Source of the DNA: Sabethes cyaneus
Lineage: Eukaryota; Arthropoda; Insecta; Diptera; Culicidae
Length of the DNA stretch: 64,000 bases
Assembly: GCF_943734655.1 (NCBI RefSeq)
Contig: NC_071353.1
Coordinates: forward strand, 23,888,501-23,952,500
Direction of reading: 5' to 3'
Part shown: piece after piece, positions 8,601 through 19,429 of the stretch
How positions within the stretch are numbered: position 1 is the first letter of the stretch
How the letters are laid out: every line of letters starts with the position of its first letter
Made by a program: the position numbers and the translations under genes
The notes under the pieces: model-generated
The model's input: the letters and a program-made list of their open reading frames with translations, nothing else
Database searches by the model: none
Told to the model about the DNA's origin: nothing

Positions 8601-11210
8601 TAGAGGGTTAAAATTGCGGACGTTAACAGATCATTTTAGTGGATGTATTTCCACGGAAATTTTAAAGTTTCCGCGGGTTTTGACGCATACTTCTTAATTT
8701 ATAAATTTTGTTATTTGCATAACAAAATGTAAGAATTTTCTCGATTTTTTACACAATTTGTTAATGTTCTTAGGTCTAACATTCAATGGAGACGGTAGTA
8801 GATTGTGATATGTTTCGTTCCGAGAAAGACTCATGATGAAAATAATATTACCTGAAATCCGTCGTTTCGAAAGTTTACTCCTTACCCGGAAAACTATTTC
8901 ATGACAACACCGGAAGTGTAGGTCCAGGCAATAAAGTTAAACAAAAACAAGGATCAGCAACAGCTAGATGTATGTGTCTTGTTGTGTGTACAGTATGATG
9001 GGCAACGGCGCCATTTCTATCCTCCACACGCTCTGTTCGCAACGGTTTCCAACCATTTTCCAACCCCGTTTCCCTACTTACTTTTCCCAGGCTACGATGC
9101 TGAAGAAGATTAAAAGCAAGCGGAGACTCACTGAGCCACATATCCAACCGGCCGTAGCGGGATTGTCGCACGGGGGTCCTCCAGAAAATGGAGACCGCGA
9201 TAAAGACGCCCTGAGCGGAGCATAGAGTACCCGTCCGTCCGGTCCTAGTTTTCTGTTTTCCTGCTTTCTGTGAACCATACGCATGGTATCTATTCGGAGT
9301 CCGGACAATGACGCTCGCACATACACATACACACTCCGACTCACGTAAAATGCTGAACGAATGCATCTGCATACAATCGATTCGCATGGAGCATCGCTAA
9401 CTTTTGTTTTGTCTCTCGTGTTGCGCAACGATTTACAGTTACAGAGCAATTACGGAAAGTAAATCTGAGAAAAAACAATCATCATCATTTCACGGGAAGT
9501 TGAACCTGAAATAGGACTCATAAGTTTAGACACTCGTTAGTTCGTTTATTGAAACGTTTAAAGCTTATAGTCGAAAAACTATTGCATCTATTCCCGGTAA
9601 CAAAACCTAATAGACTTGAACTGTAGCTGATGAACCTTTATAAAATGAACTCAACCATACCTGAGAAGCCAATATTAGTTTTTATTATATTAGGTATTTA
9701 ATAAATTGTTTCTGCATAACGACATATTGGTGAAATCCCAACATAGGAACTTCAATGCACACAATCTTCCCACAGTTGGTCTAATTGACTAACACACCAC
9801 ATACCTTAAAATTTACCACTCACTACCGAAACACATTTTCTCGTTCTACTGACTGTGTATAATCACTTTGTCTTGTTTTTCTAAGATATATAGTTACATT
9901 TTTACCCATTTTTAATCGAATCTTTATCCATACATATGCTATTATACTGTTTGGTATATTTCTTGACTTGTTATTACATACAAATAAATATTAGAGAACT
10001 TGTTTCGTTTTGCAAAAACGGTCGCGTCTACTGCAGTTTCTAAGCTGTTCACTCTATTTACGTGTACTTTACTTTGTTTATGCTGTAATCAAGTTTTATA
10101 AAGTTTAAAGTTAAGAGTCAGATTCCTAGCGTCTAAGTGTGGAGCAAAGTTTGATCCCATGTTGCATGTGCTATATTTACCCTTGACAGAACAGAACTAA
10201 ACAGAAGTAGGTAATTGAACCCAAAAGGGTTGTATTGGGATTCAACTTTCACCATACCTTCAAAACAAACAAGCGCGATATAATAATAATTACTTATATT
10301 TTTCTTGGCGTGCTAGCTAGCTAGTTGAGTGATATAAATTACATGTGACAGCTTTCCAGCATACGCGTTATTGTGTTCGGTTCGGTTTTGAGTCAGTAAC
10401 GGTAAAAAAATAAACATAAAAAGGCTTTTTAGTGGCATATAGTTATCGGTTAAAAATCGTTTTTTCAGCATTTAACAATGTTTAGTAGAAATATGCAACT
10501 GACAATTGGTTCGAAACAGAAAAAAAAGACTCGTGCTACTTTGATTAGGTATGTTTCTTTTTTTGTTTATTTCATTTGTTAACAAGATTCTGTCGATCGT
10601 CTTATAATTTTGTGATCTTCTTTTAACGGAATGGTGAATCGCTATTATACAGTCATGCTCTGGCGTTTGTTTCCGATTTTTTTGCTAGCAATTGTTACTA
10701 CTTTGTTATTGAAAGCTAACGACAATCTTTTCTATAGATATAATACCACAAGCGAATTGGAAAGAAAATCATTTTTATCAACAATGTGGTTTTTTCTTTC
10801 TCTTTTTCTTATTAATACGTGGAAAACTCCCTCCGTGACGTAATATGATTGCCAACACACAACAAATTGTCACTTTAAAAATTCAAAATCTGAACTCCTT
10901 CACAACATACTTTTTGCAACGAAACCAAATCTAAATCTATCGACTTGAAACTAATTGAAACAAATACGAACTCATGCTTCTGATATGTATCACCAATTGC
11001 ACAATCGAAAAAACAAAAAACAAATTAAACAATTATCCGTTATCCGCGGACCGGACGGTACAGGCGACCATGCTGAAAAAAATGAAGGGCAAGATGAAAC
11101 GACGTAACACCGAACCGACGATGCAGGTGATGGGGCCATCGGGAATACAGATGACGCTGGCCGCTCCCCAGGAGCCGGACGAGGTTGACTCGAACAATAC
11201 TGATTTCTGA
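2634..11210 (+). CDS. Diacylglycerol kinase, theta-like (3' part of gene)
   Basis: Diacylglycerol kinase phosphorylates diacylglycerol to phosphatidic acid and so ends DAG signalling at membranes. Only the C-terminal accessory domain is in the window; catalytic and C1 domains must lie to the left. Exons by splice sites and frame are 2634-2925, 2981-3137 and 3197-3304, joined in phase, then a terminal exon at 9091-9225 or 11064-11210. Diagnostic stretches are NYFGIGIDADLCLDFHNARE, FKSRLHNKGVYVTMGL, SWGSGANPWG, LEVVGVTGVVHLGQIQSGLR and VQVDGEPWVQSPGD. The theta assignment rests on these and on the basic tail after the domain (TMLKKxK...RR), resembling the vertebrate theta C terminus; another DGK type is possible. 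The last intron is 5.8 or 7.8 kb long and filled with LINE and Tc1 relics. Introns 1 and 2 are about 55-60 bp. Confidence 0.8.
3305..4420. other. Large kinase intron, unexplained part
   Basis: AT-rich sequence after the donor site (aaag|gtatgt). No protein, RNA gene or inverted-repeat element could be supported here. Confidence 0.4.
4425..4525 (-). repeat. Small RTE LINE fragment
   Basis: On the - strand the translation includes LYRTLSIPMALYGHETWT, which corresponds to the short motif (LYKTLIRPVVLYGHETWT) near the C terminus of RTE reverse transcriptases also present at 7486-7550 and 19938-20050. Only about 100 bp is recognisable. Confidence 0.5.
4805..5330 (+). pseudogene. Tc1-family transposase remnant
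   Basis: The DDE transposase catalytic region of the Tc1/mariner group is recognisable. Near 4815 the frame reads SDDSKF (first aspartate region). After a one-base frame change around 4937 and an in-frame TAG near 4952, the frame continues with GAGNLDQING. At about 5085 is FQQDNDPKHTA (second aspartate) and at about 5160 WPPQSPDLNPIENLW (final glutamate), the DD34E arrangement of Tc1. The N-terminal DNA-binding half and the inverted ends were not found, so this is a decayed 3' fragment. It lies inside the kinase intron. Confidence 0.8.
5425..5855 (+). pseudogene. RTE LINE reverse transcriptase, left half (split copy 1)
   Basis: Across two frames the translation gives an RTE-clade reverse transcriptase: a piece ending in AYDTVERKQLW, then SFESRRGLRQGDALSCMFFN and LLAFADDLDD (the FADD catalytic box), then a tail reading YARLKTEDRRLGL. 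The remainder of the same protein resumes at about 7245 on the same strand. The sequence between is a different LINE in opposite orientation, so this RTE copy was split by a later insertion. Frameshifts make it non-functional. Confidence 0.75.
5870..7140 (-). pseudogene. Jockey/CR1-like LINE fragment nested in the RTE copy
   Basis: The - strand encodes the RT domain of a different non-LTR retrotransposon. From 7134 down it reads QHGFMPKRSTTTNLL and a DHSTAFDELNH-type motif. Around 6660-6760 it reads VNSLLQCPRLSFADDLKLLK, which carries the FADD catalytic box. An open frame at 5932-6645 (237 codons) gives the thumb and C-terminal region, including LGILLDSKLDFNQHI, LVRSNLEYCAPVWSPYYQNG and RIESVQRRFIRFALR. 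It is 5'-truncated, with stops between the blocks. The 3' end near 5870 is followed by the interrupted RTE. Clade is called from motif style only and could be Jockey, CR1 or I. Confidence 0.75.
7190..7245 (-). repeat. Short LINE 3' tail
   Basis: Read on the - strand this is ccagccactggttgaaagcc followed by an A-rich tail, which looks like a severely 5'-truncated LINE end at the edge of the nested insertion. It separates the RTE halves together with the longer LINE. Confidence 0.35.
7246..7911 (+). pseudogene. RTE LINE, right half of split copy 1
   Basis: This continues the protein interrupted at about 5855. It reads TKTKYMVGRGS, DEFVYLGLLV, a stop near 7420, MYKTLIRPAMLYELET and then FERKVLRTIFGG, followed by RRRMNHELQAL and RVQRVRWLDQV: the C-terminal part of RTE open reading frames. 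Two frames are needed. It ends in low-complexity T-rich sequence near 7905. Confidence 0.75.
8091..8607. mobile_element. piggyBac-like MITE with TTAA flanks
   Basis: The element starts CCCTCTAACGGG and ends CCCGTTAGAGGG, and is bounded by TTAA at 8087-8090 and 8608-8611. A TTAA duplication with CCC-starting ends is characteristic of the piggyBac superfamily. The 517 bp interior is AT-rich with no coding capacity. Confidence 0.7.
8612..9090. other. Intron sequence before terminal exon a
   Basis: AT-rich with no recognised element. The last 25 bases are strongly pyrimidine-rich (ctacttacttttcccag), an excellent 3' splice site for the exon starting at 9091. Confidence 0.4.
9091..9225 (+). CDS. 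Diacylglycerol kinase alternative terminal exon a
   Basis: The exon begins right after cccag and is open in phase 0 with the exon ending at 3304. It encodes ATMLKKIKSKRRLTEP and a further 28 residues ending DKDALSGA before a TAG at 9223-9225. Its first part matches exon b at 11064 (ATMLKKMKGKMKRRNTEP), so the two are duplicated alternatives giving different C-terminal tails. The splice acceptor here is stronger than that of exon b. A short 3' UTR should follow. Confidence 0.75.
   Translation, partial: ATMLKKIKSKRRLTEPHIQPAVAGLSHGGPPENGDRDKDALSGA
9226..10468. other. AT-rich stretch between alternative exons
   Basis: Probably the 3' UTR of exon a followed by intron. Several A/T-rich motifs are present but no recognised gene or transposon. 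Right before 10469 is a pyrimidine-rich acceptor (cgttttttcag). Confidence 0.35.
10469..10548 (+). CDS. Possible third alternative kinase exon
   Basis: This 80-base segment has an acceptor (gttttttcag) and a donor (gattag|gtatgt) and is open in phase 0 with the upstream kinase exon. It would encode HLTMFSRNMQLTIGSKQKKK and RATLI. The basic composition resembles the tails from exons a and b, but similarity is weak. Splicing on to exon b would hit an early stop; reading through the donor would end at a TAA after about ten more codons. It may be chance. Confidence 0.3.
11064..11210 (+). CDS. Diacylglycerol kinase alternative terminal exon b
   Basis: After an acceptor ending tacag, the exon reads ATMLKKMKGKMKRRNTEP, then MQVMGPSGIQMTLAAPQEP and an acidic end DEVDSNNTDF, stopping at TGA 11208-11210. 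It is in phase 0 with the exon ending at 3304 and duplicates the start of exon a. Its upstream tract is poor in pyrimidines (ccgcggaccggacggtacag), so inclusion may depend on regulation or tissue. The acidic C-terminal tail differs completely from that of exon a. Confidence 0.75.
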   Translation, partial: ATMLKKMKGKMKRRNTEPTMQVMGPSGIQMTLAAPQEPDEVDSNNTDF

Positions 11211-14200
11211 ATTTGGTATAACGAGCGATTAATTTAACGTGCTTCGTTGTTTGTCAATACCACCACTACCACCCCAGCAATAATTACAGTCAGAACAATC
11301 CATAACAGAAAACCGTGCGGTAGTTGTGCAGCAATAGGTCACAATTACGTTATCCACAGCTGCTTTGTGAAAATAGTAACGAAATAATAGACAGCATAAC
11401 AAAAGGGTCCGTCACATCCAATGTCCAAACTGCTTGAAAGCGACATCTACCCTGTAGCTGTGGTGCGAGTTACAAGCAGACTCCACAGCGCCTTCTATCG
11501 ATAGCAGAGGAAACAAGAAAGAAAATACCAAAGGTTATCCAAACGAATACATACATTCTTCTTAAGCCCACCTTCCCAGAGTATATGTGGTAGCAGTGTT
11601 TTAGCAGATCATAGTAGGCCAATCTTTCAAGTAAGGCACGTTCACACGAAATCACAAGCAAATACACACATTCGCCATTTTGAACGATGAAACACACTCT
11701 CACACACACATAAAACACTGAAACAACACTTCGTATTAATGTGAATAGTAATGAGAAAACAACAATCCTAGTTTAGTATTTGCAAATAACAACACGAACA
11801 GTGAATAAATAGGGCGCAAACAGTTGAGCAAGAGTGAGTAACAAAAACTGTTAGCATCGATACAATCAAACGAGCGTGGAAATGTGCTATGCATAGTCAT
11901 TACCAAAACGTCTTCAGATGGAAAACCCCATGGGATCAACAGATTTTTGCCAAACAAAAAAAAAAATAAACCAAACAAAACCCGAATCCAGAACATGTCA
12001 TCCAAACCAAGCAAACGCGCAAGGAACGTTAAATTAATGGCTCATACTATAGACTCAAAGCGGGAGAATGAACAAAAGAAAGTGGAACAGTAGACAAACG
12101 ATCGAGAAAGATAGAATACAGAGACAAAAAAATTAGCAGTAGTGTGGGACATGTGGCTGTAGTAAGCACGAATTTGCATTTTCAGAAATAATAACAAAAA
12201 TAATAATAATTAAATAGAGTACGTATGTTAATGGAGAGAATACATACGGAGCAGGAGACTGTCTCCATCGTGGAAAATATGTAGAATTGTTAGAATGATG
12301 GAAGCTGTTTCAGTTGAATCCATTCTTTTGTTCACTCTAACGTCCGATCTAACACATGTGAGTAAACAAAAAAAACAACACATCTGTATAGAGATAACAC
12401 AAAAGCGAGGGTAAAAGTGTTTTACTTTATGCCGATTCATGCAAGGTATTCTATCAAAGTAGGGCAAAGAAACAGAAAGCCTTCTTGCGAACAAAAAGGT
12501 ATTTATACGGAAAGTTGTTGACTATATTTACTATGAAGATTTTTTTTTACTTCTTTTTCTATACAAAATGGCGTCCAACTCTAGGCGCAATGGCAGATAA
12601 AGGCATTCGAAACTAAAGAAAACGAACACGTACACGCACGTGTAACAATCGGATACCAAAAAAAGCTGAGAATACGCTTACGTAACGCAAAACAAAGTGA
12701 CGAAATCAAAGAAGCTTTGAACAAGATGGAAGGCATATTTTGAAATGTTTTCAAAATGGAACTGAGTGAGCAGAAGCAAGAAATTCAAGAATAAGCCAGC
12801 CAAACTACACAGACGCAAAGCGATCAGCAACAAATGTCAAATCCTATGTCCCACGTTCTTACGGAACAAGGGCTTATCGTTTCTTCCATATCTAACTAAT
12901 TCATGGAAAAATCGGTCACATTGTGGCTGTGTAGTCTGTGGCACAGGTTCTGTTTAATCCCAGCAGCTAGCTCGAGAAGAAAGACAGTAGGCGGAGCAAA
13001 CCAAGAAGATATATTACCATTATTTAAGTTAAATCATGTGTACGAGTAAACTCAAGTGACAAGGATGAAGAAAAAGTTAGGTACAGTAAGCACGTGAAGC
13101 ACACTTGTAGCCGTAAATTGTAATTTATACAATTACGTTCTGTATGGTATTTTACCAAATTACATAAACAAAAAAAACTATTGAATATTTAAAGTAAACC
13201 CCCCATACTTAGACATGAAACAAGGGAAACACACTTGCCAAAATCGAACACATAACAAAATATTCCGAAACTGACAGGTGAATCCACAGAAATACACAGT
13301 TTCCGAACATCGTCACCAATAAATAATAAAACAGTATTTAGAAAGCATAGAGCGCGTTATCAACACATCACCAATAAAAGGAAAACGACAGTTGCCTACA
13401 GAAGATAACTTGACTTGTCAACAGAAAAGGCTATGGCGAATAGAAGAAACTTAGCAACAGCCCGGCCGTTCATCGCGCCGTCCGCTAGTTGCTTTATTCA
13501 GTTCCGATTGCGACGTAACATACGACCGATGACGGATGTCACTAAACTTTGGGCATTTCGCAGCCACACGAATAATCGATCTTGAGAATGTTTAGTTGAC
13601 GTGCCGAAGCGTTGCTCGCGAGCGAATGGACGTGCGAGACGATCCGTTGAACTATACGAAAGTAGTGCGTTTTCTAGAACATTCTCAGCATTATTCAGTC
13701 ACGCACAGCAAAACTGAAACGAGATGTATGCTTATACGAAAAAACTCCACGAAAGGCGGGTCTATACGATATGGCTAGAATGAGACCCTGTTCCTGTTCT
13801 AGATGGGACTGCCTCCCCTGTATCGGCCCGTCTTTCCACCTAGGTTGTTTAGAGTTCACAAGAACAGTTTTAAGTTCCGTGGAAGTTTTAGTTTAAGCGT
13901 TGCCTCTGCCTGATCCGGGATAGTACGACAGCGAACGCAACTAACCTTGATTTTCATTATCCAGAAACCTGTAGGGGCTCAGTGCTACTAGTTTTGCAAT
14001 TCCGGAGGTTTGCATTAACACCGAGCGATATTCATGCGATTCTACCTTGGTAGCCGACATACGGTTCGCTGGATTGGTATTCCGGTGCAACCCAAAAACA
14101 TCAGCGTCCAGGGTAGTCGAGTCGTTCACTACAAACCTAGTACCACATACACTTTTATGGATAGTGACAAAACATCGTTGATTCTTAGATACACTCCAGT

Positions 14201-15930
14201 GTGATCGGTTTGTTGTTTTAAGATGCCCTAGATTAGTTGTAAACATATCCGTTCCGGTATACTAATTTAGTATAGCATACATGCAAACTAATTCCTTTCC
14301 ACAGTTCAGTTCATTCTGCCAACCCTGCCCCGATAACACACATACTTACAGTAGTAATAATAGCGCAAGAACTATTATTATAATCATGGTGTAATTAAAA
14401 GGGAAAAGGTAAAGAGAAATAAACAATGACCATAACATATTACCGTATATCTTTTAAAAGAATAAATTTAAATGAAAATCTCAAAATAGAGTTGATGTAG
14501 TGTCGAAAAGCATATAAATATAACAGATATAACTAAAAGTTTAATTAAAATCATATTTTTTCGTATGAATAAAGCAAAAGAAAAAATATCAGACATCATC
14601 AAAAACGGTGCCGTGATCGAAAGCACCCGACTCAGATCGGTCGATCTATGTAAGGTGGATGCACACGGCACACGGCACGCGGCACCAGCGAAGGCACAAG
14701 TTGGAAACCTCGTACCAAGCGCTCGTATTGGTCGGTTCGTATACGACCGACCGAGTCAGCCGAAGTTTTCGGAAGTTACTCCGCGCTGCACGGCGTTTGA
14801 ATGACGCCATGCCATCTAGAAATGTGAGTGCAGCCAGCGAGTAATGTTTCTATTTCGAAAATTCACTGAACCAAACTTCAACCGGGAAACGGACACAATT
14901 GGATGTGTTGCGTTTTCTTCTTCACGTGTGGAACATCTCTTCATGGTTCCACGCACAAAGTGGGCCTCGCTCGAACCAGGTTCCACACATCGGAATAGGA
15001 AAGTCCTATGCTATGGAGTGTAATATAGGGACAATAGTCATTGAAAGAGTGGCGTAAAATTGAAGAAATTCAGCGTAGTCATTGAAAGAGCGGCGTAAAA
15101 ATGAAATCCAGGACACCTGGATTCGAAGCAACAACATAATATGCCAAAAAGCCATAACGTGTAGTTAGTCAAGGGTCCACACTCGGGCTGTGACATTTAT
15201 ACGTCTCCCACATAAGCCGGAAACGTATCGAGGCTGCGACGTAGAAACCAGATGGCCAAACCGAATGGAATAGTATTCTTACGAACAAAAGGTAATAATG
15301 AACCAAATCAAAATGTAAACGAACTATTTAAAAGCAAACAAAGAAACCAAATCCAAAGAAAAGTAATCGACACGACTAGGTGTTGATGTATCTGGCCCGA
15401 AGCAGGCGGAAGAAGAGGAGTCATTCGCAAAAGTTGTGAGAATAGAAACAGAAGAAGCAAACCACGTGAAAAAGCGATAGGTGACAAAAGCGGAAAGAAT
15501 ACATACAAAAATATTCATTAGTGAAACTAAAACCCACAAGAAACTCTCCGCTCGCTAGCGATAATGAAAGAAAAACAAAACGGTAAAATTACACACACAC
15601 ACATGAATCGATTAAAGTATAAAGAAATGAAATACTATTAACTATTTAATAACTATTATTAAAATGAATTATATAATATATAAATATATGTGATTATAAA
15701 TAGGTTAAACATAATTTGTCAATAGCAAGAACAACAAAAATATATATATACATATATGTATAATTAACAATATACAAAAAAGAACAGATTTTCTGCTCGC
15801 CACCGTTAAAATGGGAACCTGTTTTGAAGACGCTCCCACTTGTTCTCGCGCAACATGTGAAAAGGGCCTATGTGCAAATGATAGATTCTCTTCGTGTCTC
15901 CTCTCTTACGTTTATTGCGGTGACGTAAAA
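11211..15930 (+). other. Probable long 3' UTR of the kinase gene
   Basis: About 4.7 kb without credible coding sequence, rich in A, CA runs and T tracts, and unusually free of recognisable transposons compared with its surroundings. AATAAA-type signals occur near 13318-13330 and 14567-14573. A short CA repeat lies at about 15591-15602 and TA-rich DNA at 15740-15770. Absence of insertions over this length fits a constrained 3' UTR, but the transcript end cannot be fixed from sequence. Confidence 0.4.
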
Positions 15931-16195
15931 GCATTCCAATGCAATTTTTCTTTATGTATGTATGTATGGGGGTAGCCACCATCCCTTCAAGGGTTTCCCA
16001 TTGTATGCAAGTAGAATTACTGTAGAATCGAATTTATCTAGGGTACGGGAGGGTATACCCAGCACGCTACTAATTTCGGCATACATTACCTTTTTTGGCT
16101 ATACTTTCCCAAATAAAAACTTTGCCGCTATAAGGTACACCGGGGCAAGTGGGACTTAAAAAATGCATAGTTTGGATTTATTCCACTGTGTTTTC

Positions 16196-18098
16196 TATAG
16201 GGGTAATAGGGGCATAATGAGCATACGGGGCAAAATGGGCCACCGTTCGTTTGGGCAGATTGGACAATCAATTTCGCTAATTTAATTAACGAAATTGTTG
16301 ATAATGCTCTTAGTAAGCATCTCAACAAAAATCGCGTCCAAATTCGTTAACATGACTAAGATATGGAGAAAAAACTCGAGCCGATTCAGGATTGTAAAAA
16401 TACTATAAGAATTGCAACCCACAAAATAAGCTCTATAGCCATTTGTTGCGTGCTATGGACTTCTCCACTCCATATATAGTTTCTATTATCATATATGAAC
16501 AATTACTTTGTATAATTGAGATATTTTTTTGTTTTATCGCATTATTATAATTATTTTTGATTAGCATAGCTGTAAGGGGCATAATGAGCATGCCTGGCAA
16601 TGTATTTGTACATAACCAATAAAGACTGGAAAGTAATCCAGAAATCCTATAAAGAAGGATTTCTGTCTGTCTGTCTGTCTGTCCGTATGTTCCTTATAGA
16701 ATCGAAAACTACTGAACCAATCGGCATGAAAATATGCATGTAGAGGTTTTTTGGGGCCAGGAAAGGTTTTAGTGATGGTTAGAAACCCCTCCCCCCACTA
16801 AGAGGGGGGGCTCCCATACAAATGAAACACAAATTTCTGCATAACTCGACAACTAATCAAGCAAATAGAACAAAATTTGGCATGTGGGTGTTTTCGGTGA
16901 CAAGAATTTATTCTATGGTAAATTGAGACCCCTCCCCTCTTTATAAGGGGAATTATAACTCCTCTCCTCTTTAAAAGGGGGAGCTTCCATACAAATTTCC
17001 TAATAACTCGAGAACTAATCAAGCAAATGGAACCAAATTTGGCATGTGAAGGTTTTCGAGGGCAAGAATATTTTCTATAGTAAATTGGGACCCCTCCCAA
17101 CTTTAAGAGGGGGGGGGGGGGGGGCTCCTATACAAACGAAATACAAATTTCCTCATAACTCGAGAACTAATCAAGCAAATGGAACCAAATTTGGCACGTG
17201 GGTGTTTTTGGAGGCAAAATATTTTCTATGGTGAATTAGGACCCCTCCCAACTTTAAGAGGGGGTGCTTCTACACAAATGAAATACAAATTTCCTCATAA
17301 TTCGAGAACTAATCAAGCAAATGGAACCATATTTGGCATGTGGGTGTTTTTGGAGGCAACCATTTTTTCTATGATGAATTAGGACCTCTTACCTTTTTAA
17401 GAGGGGGGGACGAGACGGTCGCGAGTGTTGCCGGTGACCCGCCGTCGGAAGCGCCGCCCACTGTGGGGCTTGCAAAACTCGAGATTGTGACAAAAATCAT
17501 CCGAGATTCATGATTTATGTACAACACAGGTTAATTTGTGGCAATACGAAGTTTGTCGGGTCAGCTAGTATAAACATAAAAATGACACAGTCAAGTATAA
17601 CGCTGCGTAATTGTAAGCAACAATCAACCCGAAAATTGCGGTTACAGAGCAAAAATTGAGTCTTTCATCTACCTGCCACTTGAACTGCCATGTTGTTCGA
17701 CTGAAAAAAAAACACGTTAAATAGAAACAATCATAAAACAACCGCTGAATGAAATCAAAATAGTCACCATTTCTCTTTTCTTCTATATGATATAATCTTT
17801 TATGTTATTTTCCAGTAAAAACTGGCTAAAATGGTAACTTTAACTAAGGTGCCCATATTGCCCCGTATGGTGGCCCATTATGCCCCGTATGGTTTTTGAA
17901 CGAAGCAAAAAGTATCATTTTTTAAACATTTAAATTTGATGGCTGTTCATAGTCAATCAATATTTTAACATTGTTAATTTATCAAAGACATGTCAAATCG
18001 TAAGTTTATGGCAATTATTAAAATTTTGATTACGCGGTACATGTTTTATGAGGCGTTTTCCTTAGGTGGCCCATATTGCCCCTACCACCCCTACCTAT
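16196..18098. mobile_element. DNA element with GGGGCATAAT-type repeats, split by a Helitron
   Basis: The left part contains aggggcataatgagcatacg and ggggcaaaatgggccacc. The right part contains the inverse (ggtggcccattatgccccgt) twice, and ends ggtggcccatattgcccct. This inverted arrangement suggests a MITE-like element whose middle was later invaded by the Helitron at 16645-17568. The exact ends are uncertain. Confidence 0.45.
16645..17568 (+). mobile_element. Non-autonomous Helitron-like element with minisatellite (short copy)
   Basis: It starts TCCTATAAAGAAGG followed by a (TCTG)n run and ends GTCGGGTCAGCTAG before a T, the CTAG-T end expected for a Helitron (no target duplication). The interior has about four tandem units of roughly 150 bp, each with aactaatcaagcaaat, ttggcatgtg and a run of C then G. 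The 3' part near 17405-17470 is GC-rich. A longer copy with the same ends lies at 30415-32360. The ends are inferred from the two copies; the 5' end is less sure. Confidence 0.6.
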
Positions 18099-19420
18099 GA
18101 TTATTTCAATCAGGTAATCCGGCTGAAACCATCAGCAATTGCTTACGCGTATCCGCTCTTGATGATGGTTTGGAAAACACACAATTATGATCACGTTTAC
18201 TTATTCTAGAAACTAAACAGCTGTGAATATCACAGAACAATTCTACTTTATACTTTTTATCACGAAAGAACACAAAAATTTCCCTCTGATATGAAAATAT
18301 AAATCAATTTTCATTCACTAGCCATTAGCAGCATTTTGTTTTTAATTCCAGCATATGGTGCATTATTTACACTACTACCAAGATGTGAGGCCTGAAACGC
18401 CTGAAAAGCTTCTATCGTGTTGACATAGCTAGTTAGACATAGCAGCAAGCTGTTGTTACTGCAAAACTACTTATCTTCAATGAGCCCGGTATGTAGGCAA
18501 TACCGAAACGTTATCCATCGGTCTCTTTTGATCTGGTTTTGCAAAGCATCTAATCCCGGTGCAGGCTACTTCGGGTTGTCGGATTTAAAAAACAAGGACA
18601 CCACTATAGAGAATGGGCTCAATTTAGCCGCAGCGACTTTTCTCGATCATTTCTCGCGACTATAACTCAAATTCAGTAGCGTTTCATTAAAACCAAAATA
18701 CACGCCGATATTCAGTAAATAATATTCTTTCAACTGGTATAAAAATCTTGTCTCGAATAAATATAGTTTCAACGTAATTCCTGAATATTGTTCAGGCTAC
18801 CGCTTAATGGGCTGGAAATACCAATCCGTTCCCTACCTAGCAACTTTCATGTCAATGCTGTTCATGAAGGACCAAAAGGGGTTGAGTGGATCTATAAGCA
18901 ATGTCGCTTATATGATTCCACGGGAATATAAGACACTCCTTCCAGCATAGACTTCCGGTTTCTAGATACATAACTTCGCCATGCAAACTTATCTTGCGTG
19001 ATGATTTGTGTGCTAGAAGGGTGCGTCAAAATCCTCTCCGACCTTATATGACTTAGGCTGGTTACCACACCCCTCATCCAGTCTTCGATTCATTCGATAC
19101 CCTGATGCTCCAGCCCCTTTACGATAATGATGGTATATGGCAAAGTAATAAAATATGTGTATATACATTATATGAAGATATATGGACAAACATAGAACAA
19201 TCTCACCAGCAGTCCTTTGAATGGAATAGAGTTGCATTATTTGAGTTTACATGAGTGCTTGCATTATTAATTCAATCTTTTCTTCTGGTATCCATGAGCA
19301 TTATTTAAACTTTCTTCGGCCCGAGTTTTCACTGTACAGTAGAAGGTGCTTGCTTCATGAGCTTCAACGAAACAAATAACTAAAATAACTCATGTTAAGC
19401 TTACCTACTAACAAGGTCGT
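18099..19420. other. Unassigned AT-rich region
   Basis: No gene, RNA or bounded repeat is supported. Short open frames exist but show no family features. Confidence 0.3.
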
Positions 19421-19429
19421 ATGGCTCAG

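Noticed and set aside
10631..10843. 70-codon hydrophobic frame (MVNRYYTVMLWRLFPIFLLA)
   Set aside because: Could pass for a membrane protein, but AT-rich DNA often gives such frames and there is no context.
16850..17340. Regularly spaced repeats that might be taken for a CRISPR array
   Set aside because: Units are about 150 bp, not 25-40 bp repeats with unique spacers, and the context is eukaryotic.
16798..17382. Open frames in the minisatellite units
   Set aside because: They come from repeated non-coding units of a Helitron; the same text appears in every unit and in both orientations.
18453..18665. 70-codon + strand frame
   Set aside because: No motif, splice or composition support.
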